A DNA stretch of 64,000 bases. Source: JAPOUP01 sp965203605 (GTDB lineage Bacteria; Pseudomonadota; Alphaproteobacteria; Rhodobacterales; Rhodobacteraceae). The stretch lies in NCBI GenBank assembly GCA_965203605.1, contig OZ241902.1:558001-622000 (forward strand). The letters are read 5' to 3'. The notes under the pieces were generated by a model, which saw nothing but the letters and a program-made list of their open reading frames with translations, was not told where the DNA came from and made no database searches. Every line of letters starts with the position of its first letter. Within the stretch, counting starts at the first letter, position 1. Positions 37,413-46,105 of this stretch are shown in pieces. The position numbers and the translations under genes are program-made.

Positions 37413-38417
37413 TTACCGGGTGGCCATGCCCGGAAGCAGGTCCTGTTTGGGCGAAGGCGGTGCGACAGCGATATCCCATTGCAACATGGAAGCATAATCT
37501 CCACGGCACCTAAGTGGTATGATCTGGCGTAGCAGGGCGTCACTGCTGCATTCCAGCAGATCAGCCGAGTCCTGCGACCGATCACCGGTAAAGAGCAGAT
37601 TGGCCTTGATCTTCGGTTCCTTTCGTGACCTGTCCTGCTCTACCGGAACGGGAACGGCAAGCCACCGCCGGTAACGGATTGCGGCGCGGGAGGCATGGAG
37701 GCTGCCGCCAGTCAAGTCAGACTGTATCATCACAACACCTCGGGCAAGACCAGCCTGAGTCTTGTCCCGTTTGACAAATTGTTGAGGCTGCGGAGCAATG
37801 CCAAACATGAACTCCGACACCAGTGCTCCACCTGAAGCCAAAATACGCTCCGCAAGTTTCCTGTTTCGCGAAGGGGCTACGGTCTGCAGGCCATGCGCCA
37901 TGACAGCCACTGTGTGCCCTCCTCCTTCAATGGCCGATTCATGGGCAATCGTATCACAACCCATTGCCAAGCCACTCACGATGCTCCAGTTATTCGCCAG
38001 AAAATACTCTGTGATTCCTTGAGTGATGATTTCCCCGTGTTCGGTTGGTTTCCGCGTACCAATTATGGCCACTGCGTTATCGTTCCTGCTGGCCAGTTTT
38101 CCCTTGACGAAGAGAAGCTGCGGATCATCAGGAGTGGTCATCAGTAGGCATGGATATTCTGGATCTGCCGATGAGATGATCCGCGCGTCTTCCTTCTGCG
38201 CGCACTCGGTCTGTCGACCGGCCTCATCCTCAGCCTTGCTTAACGCAGATTGATCGAAGTCGTTGCCGACTCTTCGCGGCAGATGTTCCACCAAACCGTC
38301 AACCGGAATCCTTTGAAAATCAGGAATTCTCGAAACAGTCGCAAGCGCCTTCGGTCCAACCCCCTTAAGCTTCGCCAGCGCAAGCAATCGGAGGGTTTTC
38401 GGCGAAATATCAGCCAT
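37413..38417 (-). CDS. DprA/Smf-family protein, divergent
   Basis: A 334-residue protein with the DprA Rossmann-like core: AIIGTRKPTEHG, SIVSGLAMGCDTIAHESAIEGGGHTVAVMAHGL, GGALVSEFMFG and TGGSLHASRAAIRYRRWLAVPVP. The strongly conserved arginine-rich FPxRNRIIAGLS of competence DprA is replaced by FVKRDKTQAGLARG, and no C-terminal winged helix is visible. Classical DprA loads RecA onto incoming single-stranded DNA; this looks like one of the DprA-like offshoots whose role is not established. It stands alone, 67 bp from no partner. Confidence 0.8.
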   Translation of the reverse strand: MADISPKTLRLLALAKLKGVGPKALATVSRIPDFQRIPVDGLVEHLPRRVGNDFDQSALSKAEDEAGRQTECAQKEDARIISSADPEYPCLLMTTPDDPQLLFVKGKLASRNDNAVAIIGTRKPTEHGEIITQGITEYFLANNWSIVSGLAMGCDTIAHESAIEGGGHTVAVMAHGLQTVAPSRNRKLAERILASGGALVSEFMFGIAPQPQQFVKRDKTQAGLARGVVMIQSDLTGGSLHASRAAIRYRRWLAVPVPVEQDRSRKEPKIKANLLFTGDRSQDSADLLECSSDALLRQIIPLRCRGDYASMLQWDIAVAPPSPKQDLLPGMATR

Positions 38418-38500
38418 ATGGCAGGTTAACGATATTTCGCAAAATCAAAAGCGGGGCCATCTCCACAAATCCAGTATCGGTGGAACTTTCTTCAGAAACG

Positions 38501-39022
38501 TCAGGAAACAATCAAGCGGGCACCTGGCAGCACTCGACCTGCAATCCAGATAAGGTGTCCCCTGCCTAGCGCGATGCAACCTTCTGTTGGATAGCGGGGT
38601 TTGCGCCATTGATGCAGAAAGATGGCTGAGCCCCTGCCGGGTACCGCGTCAGGCCAGTTCCAATCGGTTACGAGGATGATGTCATATAATGGATCGGATC
38701 GCCACAGCGTTTCATGGTTGGCATTGCAGGGTGCGCGGACGAGATGGTTGTAGTCAAGGGATTCTGAATCATCGCACCATAGGTCACCCAATCGGATAGG
38801 TGCTGCCCAGGCATTGGGTCGAACCAGCCTGTCAGGGCGATATAGGCAGTCGACGATACGATGCGTTCCCTTCGGTGTGCTGCTGTCTCCCTCGCGTTTT
38901 TCCGTCCGTGGCCCCGAGCGACCGAGGGAGCAGGGGAAGGTCTGGCCCAGAAACCGAAGTCGGCGTCCAGTGAGGACAAGGTCGTCTCGACGCAGTGCGG
39001 GAACCGAACTTCGTATCAACAT
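38501..39022 (-). CDS. L,D-transpeptidase (YkuD) family protein
   Basis: About 173 residues forming a YkuD domain: DLVLTGRRLRFLGQTFPCSLGRSG, EGDSSTPKGTHRI and the catalytic block SAIFLHQW..PTEGCIALG, with the nucleophilic Cys and its His. The family cross-links peptidoglycan or attaches proteins to it outside the membrane. No signal peptide is evident from the ATG at 39022; this short group of alphaproteobacterial YkuD proteins often lacks one. The frame is open upstream to 39172, so the start is uncertain. Confidence 0.85.
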   Translation of the reverse strand: MLIRSSVPALRRDDLVLTGRRLRFLGQTFPCSLGRSGPRTEKREGDSSTPKGTHRIVDCLYRPDRLVRPNAWAAPIRLGDLWCDDSESLDYNHLVRAPCNANHETLWRSDPLYDIILVTDWNWPDAVPGRGSAIFLHQWRKPRYPTEGCIALGRGHLIWIAGRVLPGARLIVS

Positions 39023-39197
39023 GGGATCATGTCGACTGCGGTACGGATCGGGACTTCGTGCACCAACTGGCCTTCCATCAGAAGCCTTCCGTATGCTGGA
39101 AGTGCAGAACATGGTGCGTCTCACCCAGCAAACGACAATGGCGATTGCCGGGGGGAGAGAGGCTCGGGGCAATAGTGGATCAACATTGATATCTCGT

Positions 39198-40283
39198 TCA
39201 CAGAATGTGGCCAGATTTCTTTGCCTTTGTATCGAGATACCTGGCGTTCAACGGATTGAGCCCGACCCTCAGGGAAACGCGCTCGGTCACGACTATCCCG
39301 TGTTCCCGCATCATCGCGACCTTCGCAGGATTGTTGGTCAATAACCGGACTTTCGAGAACCCCATCTGCGTGAGTATCTCGGCGCCGATCCGAAAATCGC
39401 GTTCATCATCTTCGAATCCGAGGCGATGATTCGCCTCTACCGTGTCGAAACCCTGGTCCTGCAGAGAGTATGCACGCATCTTGTTTGCGAGTCCGATGCC
39501 GCGACCTTCCTGGCTGAGATAGAGCAGGACTCCCGAACCCTGGTTGCCCATTTCCCTCATTGCAGCACGAAGTTGCGGTCCGCAGTCGCATTTGAGCGAC
39601 CCCAGTAGGTCGCCGGTAAAGCAGGCGGAATGAAGTCGGACGAGCGCAGACGTGTTGCGGTCCGGCCTGCCGATTTCGATGGCACTATGCTCCTCAGAGC
39701 CTTCCTCAGGTCGAAAGACGTGAAGTCGGGCCACTTCGGAAACCTCGAGCGGAACTCGGGCATTGACGATTCTCTGCAACCCGACCGGGGCATCCAATTC
39801 TGAAGAGACAAGAGTCGCATCGACTTCGGTAAGGCGGTGCGCCGTCGGGAAATCCTCATCTGAAACGTTGACCACTACGACTGCAGGGAGCAACCGAGCG
39901 GATTTTGCGAGCTTGATCCCGGCTCTGGCGAGCGTCGCGTCACCCCCGCGCTGGGTGTCAAATGGTCCCTTGAATGGCATCGCCAAATCTTCGGCGGGGT
40001 TTGCCACGCCGACGACCCATGCGACGTCGACTTTTTCGGAAAGCGGAATTCTCGCCAGATCACCGTCATAAGCCCGTGCCTTCAATGTTGCAGCGCGCCG
40101 GTCGGTAATCGCCAGAATTGGTTTGCCGAGTTGGTGCAGGCCCGCCAAGCGAGCGGCGCTGAGGGTCTCGGCCGCGGCGATCACTGCCAGCCCGGTGGGA
40201 GCTGAAAGCACTACCGGCAAACCAATGCGGAGATCCGCACGTGCGCGTGCAAGCGATTCGACGGGGGAAGGGGACAGGTTCAT
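39198..40283 (-). CDS. ribA: GTP cyclohydrolase II (with degenerate N-terminal domain)
   Basis: The C-terminal half (from about residue 165) is a GTP cyclohydrolase II starting riboflavin synthesis: zinc ligands in HSACFTGDLLGSLKCDCGPQL, then LSQEGRGIGLANKMRAYSLQDQGFDTVEAN and LLTNNPAKV. The first about 160 residues occupy the position of a RibB (DHBP synthase) domain but I do not see its acidic active-site motifs, so that half is probably non-catalytic, as in several alphaproteobacterial RibA proteins. 361 residues in all. Confidence 0.92.
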   Translation of the reverse strand: MNLSPSPVESLARARADLRIGLPVVLSAPTGLAVIAAAETLSAARLAGLHQLGKPILAITDRRAATLKARAYDGDLARIPLSEKVDVAWVVGVANPAEDLAMPFKGPFDTQRGGDATLARAGIKLAKSARLLPAVVVVNVSDEDFPTAHRLTEVDATLVSSELDAPVGLQRIVNARVPLEVSEVARLHVFRPEEGSEEHSAIEIGRPDRNTSALVRLHSACFTGDLLGSLKCDCGPQLRAAMREMGNQGSGVLLYLSQEGRGIGLANKMRAYSLQDQGFDTVEANHRLGFEDDERDFRIGAEILTQMGFSKVRLLTNNPAKVAMMREHGIVVTERVSLRVGLNPLNARYLDTKAKKSGHIL

Positions 40284-40439
40284 CGGTCTTTCGTGCTAGG
40301 AGGGGGGGCCGAATGCAACCGCGATCTGAAACAATTTACAATTGGCGACACGAGGTCGTGAAGTCAGTGCGTTGCGCCTTGCGCGACTCCAGAAGTTGGG
40401 TTCAAGGTGATTCAAATCACTGAAGATGGGGTACACTCA

Positions 40440-41126
40440 ATGTCGGTCCTGAAGAAAATCCTGTTGGTCGATGACGACGAGGACCTTCGCGAGGCGCTTG
40501 GCGAACAGTTGTTGATGACCGAGGATTTCGACGTCTTCGAGGCAGTCGATGGTCATGATGCGATGGCGAAGATCAAGGCGGGATTCTATGACTTGGTGAT
40601 CCTTGACGTCGGTTTGCCCGATACGGATGGACGTGAGCTTTGCCGGGTGATGCGGAAGCAGGGTGTGAAGTGCCCGATCTTGATGCTGACAGGCCACGAG
40701 ACCGACAGCGACACCATCCTGGGTCTCGATGCTGGAGCCAACGACTACGTGACGAAGCCGTTCAAGTTTCCGGTGCTGCTTGCCCGGATCCGGGCGCAGC
40801 TACGCCAGCATGAGCAGTCGGAAGACGCAATCTTTCAGCTTGGTCCCTATACTTTCAAGCCATCCATGAAACTGCTCCTTACCGAAGACGAAAAGAAGAT
40901 TCGGCTCACTGAAAAGGAAACCAACATCCTCAAGTTCCTCTATCGAGCGTCTGACGGCGTGGTATCGCGGGACGTGTTGCTGCACGAGGTCTGGGGATAC
41001 AACGCAGGGGTCACGACCCACACGCTTGAGACCCACATCTATCGATTGCGCCAGAAGATAGAGCCGGATCCATCCAGTGCCTGCCTCCTTGTGACGGAGT
41101 CGGGAGGTTATAGGTTGGTTGCTTAG
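40440..41126 (+). CDS. OmpR/PhoB-family response regulator
   Basis: A 228-residue two-component regulator. Receiver domain residues 5-120 with acidic pair DDD at 11-13, phospho-acceptor D56 in LVILDVGLP, T84 and K106 (YVTKPF); winged-helix DNA-binding domain from about 135 (LTEKETNILKFLYRASDGVVSRDVLLHEVWGYN..THTLETHIYRLRQKIE). No histidine kinase is adjacent, so it is an orphan. A good intrinsic terminator follows at 41242. Confidence 0.93.
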   Translation: MSVLKKILLVDDDEDLREALGEQLLMTEDFDVFEAVDGHDAMAKIKAGFYDLVILDVGLPDTDGRELCRVMRKQGVKCPILMLTGHETDSDTILGLDAGANDYVTKPFKFPVLLARIRAQLRQHEQSEDAIFQLGPYTFKPSMKLLLTEDEKKIRLTEKETNILKFLYRASDGVVSRDVLLHEVWGYNAGVTTHTLETHIYRLRQKIEPDPSSACLLVTESGGYRLVA

Positions 41127-41241
41127 GAGATGAAGCGCTTGGTTTCCCGAACTGGGATACGGTTGTTTTCCGGAACAGCCTTGCATTAACTCCAGTTCCC
41201 GTGCATGTCCGGGTGATGGCATGCATCCTCCCTGTTGGACT

Positions 41242-41267
41242 GCCCGGGCCTCGTGCCCGGGCTTTTT
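41242..41267 (+). terminator. Intrinsic terminator after the response regulator
   Basis: Arms GCCCGGGC (41242-41249) and GCCCGGGC (41255-41262) form an eight-base-pair GC stem with loop CTCGT, followed by TTTTT at 41263-41267. It lies 116 bp past the regulator stop. Confidence 0.85.
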
Positions 41268-41630
41268 CCTGTGCCATAGGAAGTGCGAAAGCAACCCAGA
41301 CTTTCAGCGACAGAGTCGGCGGGAGTCAATCTCTTGGGATGTTGGCAGGTGCTTCCGACTCTGTTCAGCGCATCCGCTATCGTTTGCGTTCAAGCGGCGG
41401 CCGGACCTTCAGTCAAGCAGGGCCGACAATTGGACACTCACGGCCTCCAACTGGATTTAGGCCTTGGTGGACCGTCCAGACGGTTGCATCGGACTCGAAG
41501 CCAGTACCGCTGGGAGGTTTCCGGTGAGCTCGAAGACGTAGACATTGCAACGCCAGACGGCGATGTGCATGAGGATTCACACAAAGTTCCTGTTTCAAGG
41601 GACAACCACGTGCCGTAACGTGGTGCAGCC
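41268..41630. other. Gene-free stretch upstream of the MFS gene
   Basis: About 360 bp between the intrinsic terminator and the transporter start. I see no supported frame, repeat or operator. Confidence 0.4.
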
Positions 41631-42797
41631 ATGCCATCCGACCGACCGATCTATATTCTCGCATTGAGCCAAACATTGGTATGGGCTGGTCTCTACTACA
41701 TCTTTCCGGCATCGCTTCTTCGCTGGGAAGCGGCTCTTGGCTGGTCCAAGGTTGAACTCACCTATGCGGCAACCATCGCGACCCTGGCATCGGCCGCCGC
41801 CTCTCCCATTGCCGGCCGGATAATCGACGCGGGTCACGGCTCTCGGCTCATCGGGATTTCCAGCGCTCTTGGTGGTGTCGGCATCCTGCTCCTCAGTCAG
41901 GTGACGCATCTCTGGCAGTTCTACACACTCTGGCTGTTCGTCGGACTGATGCTCGCAGGTTGCCTCTATGATGCATGCTTCTCGCTCGTAACCCGGGCCA
42001 GGGGTGCCGATGCGAAACGGGGTATCGTCATAATCACCCTGGTAGCCGGCTTTGCGGGCACCATTTCGTTTCCGACCGTTCATTTCTTGTCTGAGGCCAT
42101 GGGCTGGCGCACCGCCACGGCGATCATGGGGGCTGTTGTGGTTGTCTTTGTTGCTCCAATGCAATGGTGCGGAGCGCAGGCGGTCGAACGGAATCCGGGT
42201 CCGTCGACTGTCCAGGTTAGCGAACAGGTGTCGGGATACCCTTTCCTTCGCAACCCGGTGTTCTGGTTTCTGGGATTGGGTTGGGCATTCCTCGCACTTG
42301 TCCATGGCGCAACTCTATACCATCTCCTCGCAATTCTCGCCGAGCGTGGAATCGCTTCGAATACGGCAGTAATCGCCGCTTCCGGTATTGGCGCGATGCA
42401 GGTTGTCGGCCGGATCGCGATGGTTGCGTCCCAGCGCTACCTGAGCAACCATGCCTTTGCGCTGGCGTCGTTCGCCATGATTGGTGGAGCGGTGCTGCTC
42501 CTGAATTTCTCTGGCTCAAACGAGACTTTGGTCGCTGTCTTCGTTCTGCTGTTCGGCAGCGCCTGGGGCATGGTCAGCATCCTGCGCCCGGTCATCGCAC
42601 GCGACCTTCTGGGCGAAGAGCGTTTCGCGTCCAAGGCGGGAGGACTATCGCTCGTCTATCTGGTCGCTGTAGCTTCCTCGGCCTACTTCGGTGCAGCTGT
42701 GTGGAGCATTGGTGGATATGGCCTGCTCCTCATGGTTCTTGCAGTGCTGGCTGCGTTTGGCGCTGGACTATATGCGTTGTCCAACCGATTGGCATGA
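41631..42797 (+). CDS. MFS transporter
   Basis: A 388-residue major facilitator with about twelve hydrophobic helices in two halves. The loop 2-3 motif is present as PIAGRIIDAGHGSRLIG and helix 1 reads ILALSQTLVWAGLYYIFPASLL. Substrate cannot be assigned; no enzyme gene is next to it. The region before it (41268-41630) contains no gene. Confidence 0.85.
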   Translation: MPSDRPIYILALSQTLVWAGLYYIFPASLLRWEAALGWSKVELTYAATIATLASAAASPIAGRIIDAGHGSRLIGISSALGGVGILLLSQVTHLWQFYTLWLFVGLMLAGCLYDACFSLVTRARGADAKRGIVIITLVAGFAGTISFPTVHFLSEAMGWRTATAIMGAVVVVFVAPMQWCGAQAVERNPGPSTVQVSEQVSGYPFLRNPVFWFLGLGWAFLALVHGATLYHLLAILAERGIASNTAVIAASGIGAMQVVGRIAMVASQRYLSNHAFALASFAMIGGAVLLLNFSGSNETLVAVFVLLFGSAWGMVSILRPVIARDLLGEERFASKAGGLSLVYLVAVASSAYFGAAVWSIGGYGLLLMVLAVLAAFGAGLYALSNRLA

Positions 42798-42990
42798 TAA
42801 TCCGGCCACTACGCTGTTCTGACTTTCAATCCGGGGAGGCGGTAGACGGCAACAGGCATGTTTTCAACAGAAAGACGCGCCAGAGTTTTCCATAGCCACA
42901 TCCGCAGTTCATTTCTGATACTTTGAACATACGAGACGGATCAGGTCGCCGCGGTGTGATCAACCAACTTGGGATACACCCACTCCGCAC

Positions 42991-43584
42991 TTACTGGATC
43001 GGTGGTGGAGCTTGGCACCTGTTCGGTACCTTGTTAGGCAAGTCGGCCAACTCGGGCATCCAGTCGTCGATAAAGCAATCCATCAATCCAGAACAGTACT
43101 CCTGTTCTTTGGCGGTCAATTCCCTGCCCTTCGGAATGTTGTGCCAATATTCGAGGCACGTCCGGCAACATGTGGCCGTCGCGTGCCGAACATAGTAGAT
43201 GGCATTCCCTTCGAGCCGCGTCTGGCGACCGTCCCGGACGGGTTGCGCAGGAGCAATGTACTTGGTCAGACGGTGAAGTGCAGCCTCCTTGAACTGGATG
43301 CGGCCCTTGCGCTGCGCGTGCCGGACTGCCCTCTCGTCGGGTTCACAATGGGAGAAGTAGTGCCGTATCAGTTCATTCTTCAGCGCTGCGAACGTGTACT
43401 CGACATCACCAGAGTTGCGCGTGTGCAGCCGAACCCGGTCTACGAGGTTGGCGCCGCGATACCGACACTTCCCGCGTTCCTCCTCGGTCATCTTCTTCAG
43501 ATGCTTGAAGCAATGCAGATCGCTATCGCAGTCCACTGTCGTGCACTTGATTTTGAGGTGCCGCGGTTCTTGAAACCCAGGCAT
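42991..43584 (-). CDS. DUF4186-like protein with cysteine-rich N-terminus
   Basis: A 197-residue protein starting 11 bp after the ImmA/IrrE relic. Blocks such as GKCRYRGANLVDRVRLHTRN, VEYTFAALKNELIRHYFSH, QRKGRIQFKEAALHRL and HATATCCRTCLEYWHNIPKGRELT match a family I recall as DUF4186. In relatives the first block is GxCxxCG; here the second Cys is Arg, so a zinc site may be lost. The function is unknown. It is the last gene of a four-gene minus-strand operon whose other members are damaged. Confidence 0.6.
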   Translation of the reverse strand: MPGFQEPRHLKIKCTTVDCDSDLHCFKHLKKMTEEERGKCRYRGANLVDRVRLHTRNSGDVEYTFAALKNELIRHYFSHCEPDERAVRHAQRKGRIQFKEAALHRLTKYIAPAQPVRDGRQTRLEGNAIYYVRHATATCCRTCLEYWHNIPKGRELTAKEQEYCSGLMDCFIDDWMPELADLPNKVPNRCQAPPPIQ

Positions 43585-43594
43585 TCTTGCCTTC

Positions 43595-44490
43595 TCAAAT
43601 CAGGGCATGATCTAGCAGGGAGCGATCGATCTCATCTTCGATACGGTAAGGATGTTGCTCCACGAGGACGTCGCGCGCGACGACCCACGGGTCTTCGTCT
43701 TCACGCTGAAGGTTGGCAGCCGCACCCCACCAGTTAAGGCCTTGACAGGATAACCGGAAAGCTAGGTGGCTCGCAAGCGCACCGCCCTGTTCCTTTGCAA
43801 CTTCTCGGGCCACCTGTTGCAACCGCGGAACCGTATTGTTGGCCCGCTCCACGCAATATTCTGCGAGTTCATCAGCCTTGCCATCAAGCGTCACTTCGCC
43901 CGCGAATTGGCTGGCTGCAACTTCCTCGTCCGAACTCTCGACGTTCGTTGGATGTTGCTTCAGTCTCAACCAGCTCTAACGCCCTCTCCGCGGGCCGCTG
44001 CGCTGCATGGAATACCTCGTGGAGCAGGTCAAGCGTCCAACGCGCTTCGTGCTTCGACGTTTGCTTCGGCACGACCGCAATACGGCTGCCATAACGCCAG
44101 CACGCGCCGTGGAGCGCCCCACTTCCCCTAAGCGGAAGCACAACCACCCCAAGGTCCCACACCGTATGGAGAACCGTGCGAAGATCATACTTCCCCTCGC
44201 CGCGAGCCAAAATCCTTTTCCTCATCTCGATCGGATCGGTCGGGATTGCTTCGATCGGATAGCTGGTCATCCCGTGTATGGCAGCGAAGGCCAGATGACT
44301 CGCATAGGTGGCGAAAGGTCCTGCCGCCCCTTCGTCATGCCGCTTCGGTATCTTGAAACGTGCGGCAGTTGCCGCCGTCAAAAGGTGCTGGTAGCGCCTG
44401 AGCGCCGAAGACGTCGTCGCCCCTCCGCCCAAAGACGCGCTCCAGCACGGCCGCCGCTTTCGAGGTCAGTCTCTGACGCTCGATTGATCC
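43595..44490 (-). pseudogene. ImmA/IrrE family metallopeptidase, frameshifted
   Basis: Three frames join into one recognisable protein. The N-terminal piece LTSKAAAVLERVFG..DDVFGAQALPAPF lies in one frame; a shift near 44370 leads to ARFKIPKRH..LRTVLHTVWDLGVVVLPLRGSGALHGACW and the zinc motif LLHEVFHAAQ (HExxH); a second shift near 43950 leads to DEEVAASQFAGEVTLDGKADELA through GLNWWGAAANLQRE to the stop at 43595. ImmA/IrrE peptidases cleave Xre-type repressors in stress responses. At least two lesions make it non-functional unless they are sequencing errors. Confidence 0.7.
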
Positions 44491-44931
44491 GGCACTTCGC
44501 CATCCGCAACGGCGGTATCCGCCGAAGAGAGCAAGTGCCCAACCACAAAGTCCCGATTGATCCCGATCTGGTTGATCTTGGCGAGCAGCCCTTCGAAGCT
44601 GTCCGGTAAGACAGGAAGCAGAATTTCGTTTTCTATCCGAAGCTCCAGGGCACGCGCCACCTGGCACAGTCGCCGGTAGCTTGCCGACGCGTAGCGCTCC
44701 GCCTCATAACGTTGGACCTGCTGTCATCTCGGCCGACTTCAACTGTTCGTATTCCTCCAGTTCTTCCAGCAGGTCTGCCAGCTGGCTTTCCATGGCCTCA
44801 CGTTCGGCCTGCATTAGTCTGGGATGTACGTCCATCCGGCTGTGCGAAGTTGCATCGAACTCCTCGATGGCTTGTGCAAAGCCGTCCGCCCTCTTTTGCG
44901 TGATTCGGTACTGTCTCTTGTTGGTGATCAT
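44466..44931 (-). pseudogene. Xre-family regulator with HTH deleted and frameshifted
   Basis: The N-terminal piece from ATG 44931 (MITNKRQYRITQKRADGFAQAIEEFDA, MESQLADLLEELEEYEQLKSAEM) is the coiled-coil lead typical of Xre regulators paired with ImmA. It should continue into a helix-turn-helix, but directly jumps, in another frame, to VQRYEAERYASASYRRLCQVARAL, the end of that domain. Most of the HTH is therefore deleted. The tail continues to a stop at 44466. Start overlaps the stop of the upstream gene. Confidence 0.7.
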
Positions 44932-45366
44932 GGCAAACTCTCCAGATCAATCTGCAGGACGCCTTTCTCGACCCCATTCCGGTCGGTCAAAAAGAAGTCT
45001 CGAAAGAGCATCCCCGGCGCTGCATTTGCCGACGCCGGGAACAGGTCCCCGAGATATTTCGCTTTCATCTCCGCGCGGGGATGCTTAAGGTCAAGAAGCA
45101 CCGGGTCCAGTCGATTCAGATCCACACCCGCCGTTTCCCAAGTGGCGTCATAGTCCCCCGGCAGGGATTTTGCCGTAACGAAACTGCCGTCGAGCAGAAG
45201 TTCCTTGCATCCTGCCGCCGCCAGGTTGCGGCACGCGGCCAGCATCGCGCCGGTTAGCCGCTCACGGTGGCTGTTGTCACCGAAATGACCAACGACATCT
45301 CGCCAGCCGGCACTGTGGATGCCTGGGCGGCAGGTAGCCGGTCCTGGGGTCAAGGTTAGGTATCAC
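44928..45366 (-). pseudogene. DUF6932-like protein, single frameshift near N-terminus
   Basis: From 45325 on the frame reads PGIHSAGWRDVVGHFG, CKELLLDGSFVTAKSLPGDYDATWE and GMLFRDFFLTDRNGVEKGVLQIDL, matching a family I know as DUF6932, with a GSFVTxK..GDxD nucleotidyltransferase-like block. The natural N-terminus MIPNLDPRTGYLPP starts at GTG 45366 in a different frame; one extra base near 45327 separates them. The gene precedes the Xre and ImmA genes and overlaps the former by four bases (ATGA). The role is unknown. Confidence 0.6.
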
Positions 45367-45378
45367 AAACACAACGAT

Positions 45379-45407
45379 ATTATAGTGTTTTTGATGGATC
45401 AAGTCAA
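45379..45407 (-). promoter_or_regulatory. Near-consensus sigma-70 promoter of the DUF6932-Xre-ImmA operon
   Basis: On the minus strand TTGACT (45407-45402), a 17-base spacer and TATAAT (45384-45379) form an almost perfect housekeeping promoter. Transcription would begin about six bases before the GTG at 45366, giving a nearly leaderless mRNA. Confidence 0.75.
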
Positions 45408-46010
45408 TTCAGAAAACGCGTGGGGGATGCACCCGACGCGTGGCTACCGGCCTTTAATGTCGATGCAACGGCGAAGCCGAGGGCATGCGTCCGGCATTGT
45501 CCGTCCCGAGGCTGTCGCACTTGGCATTCTCGCTGCGACAGAAGAGAACATATAGTAAACATAGGTGGCGCTCCTGTCGCGATTGTGGTCAAGTTCAGAT
45601 GATTTCCGGCATCAGCGCGAGGATAGAGGCCCAAGTGCGATTGCCCTGTCGTCCGTTAGGCTACCCGCTGGCCTTCTCATGTTTGAAGCCAGCCTTCATC
45701 CTCCTTCCATTTCTGATTCTCTGAACATACGAGGCGGATGTCACGCCGCCGTCACTCAATGTTACCCGTCGTTCCACCCGCGCATGAAAATCGCCAGCGC
45801 TGCTCTCCTTGATAGCCGGGTCGCCCGCGTGCCGCGGTCCCACCTTACGGCCCCCGGAAAGTACATCCTCACGCATTCCTCATGGACGGCGTGCGATGGG
45901 CGCGATAGGCTGCGCAGGAACGAATGTTGTTGGCATGCCAGAGACGAAGACGACAACCGAAAACGCCTCAGACTAAGTTACCCCACTTCCAGTCCGAAGT
46001 GCAACACCCC
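45408..46010. other. Gene-free stretch between the decaying operon and the catabolic cluster
   Basis: About 600 bp with only short unsupported frames; it separates two oppositely oriented units. No transposase remnant or hairpin was recognised. Confidence 0.4.
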
Positions 46011-46026
46011 TTGCATACGTATGCAA
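46011..46026. promoter_or_regulatory. Perfect 16-bp palindrome, candidate LacI-family operator
   Basis: TTGCATACGTATGCAA is an exact palindrome with a central CG, the form of LacI/GalR-family operators. It lies 80 bp upstream of the first gene of a plus-strand cluster that encodes its own LacI regulator (50383-51426). The natural reading is substrate-relieved repression of the whole cluster. Confidence 0.7.
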
Positions 46027-46105
46027 AGAAGTCTTGCTGGGATGCCGGCAATGTGGCAATTCATACTGAACGGGAACTCATGCAAGAATCCGTCGGGAGA
46101 TCGAA

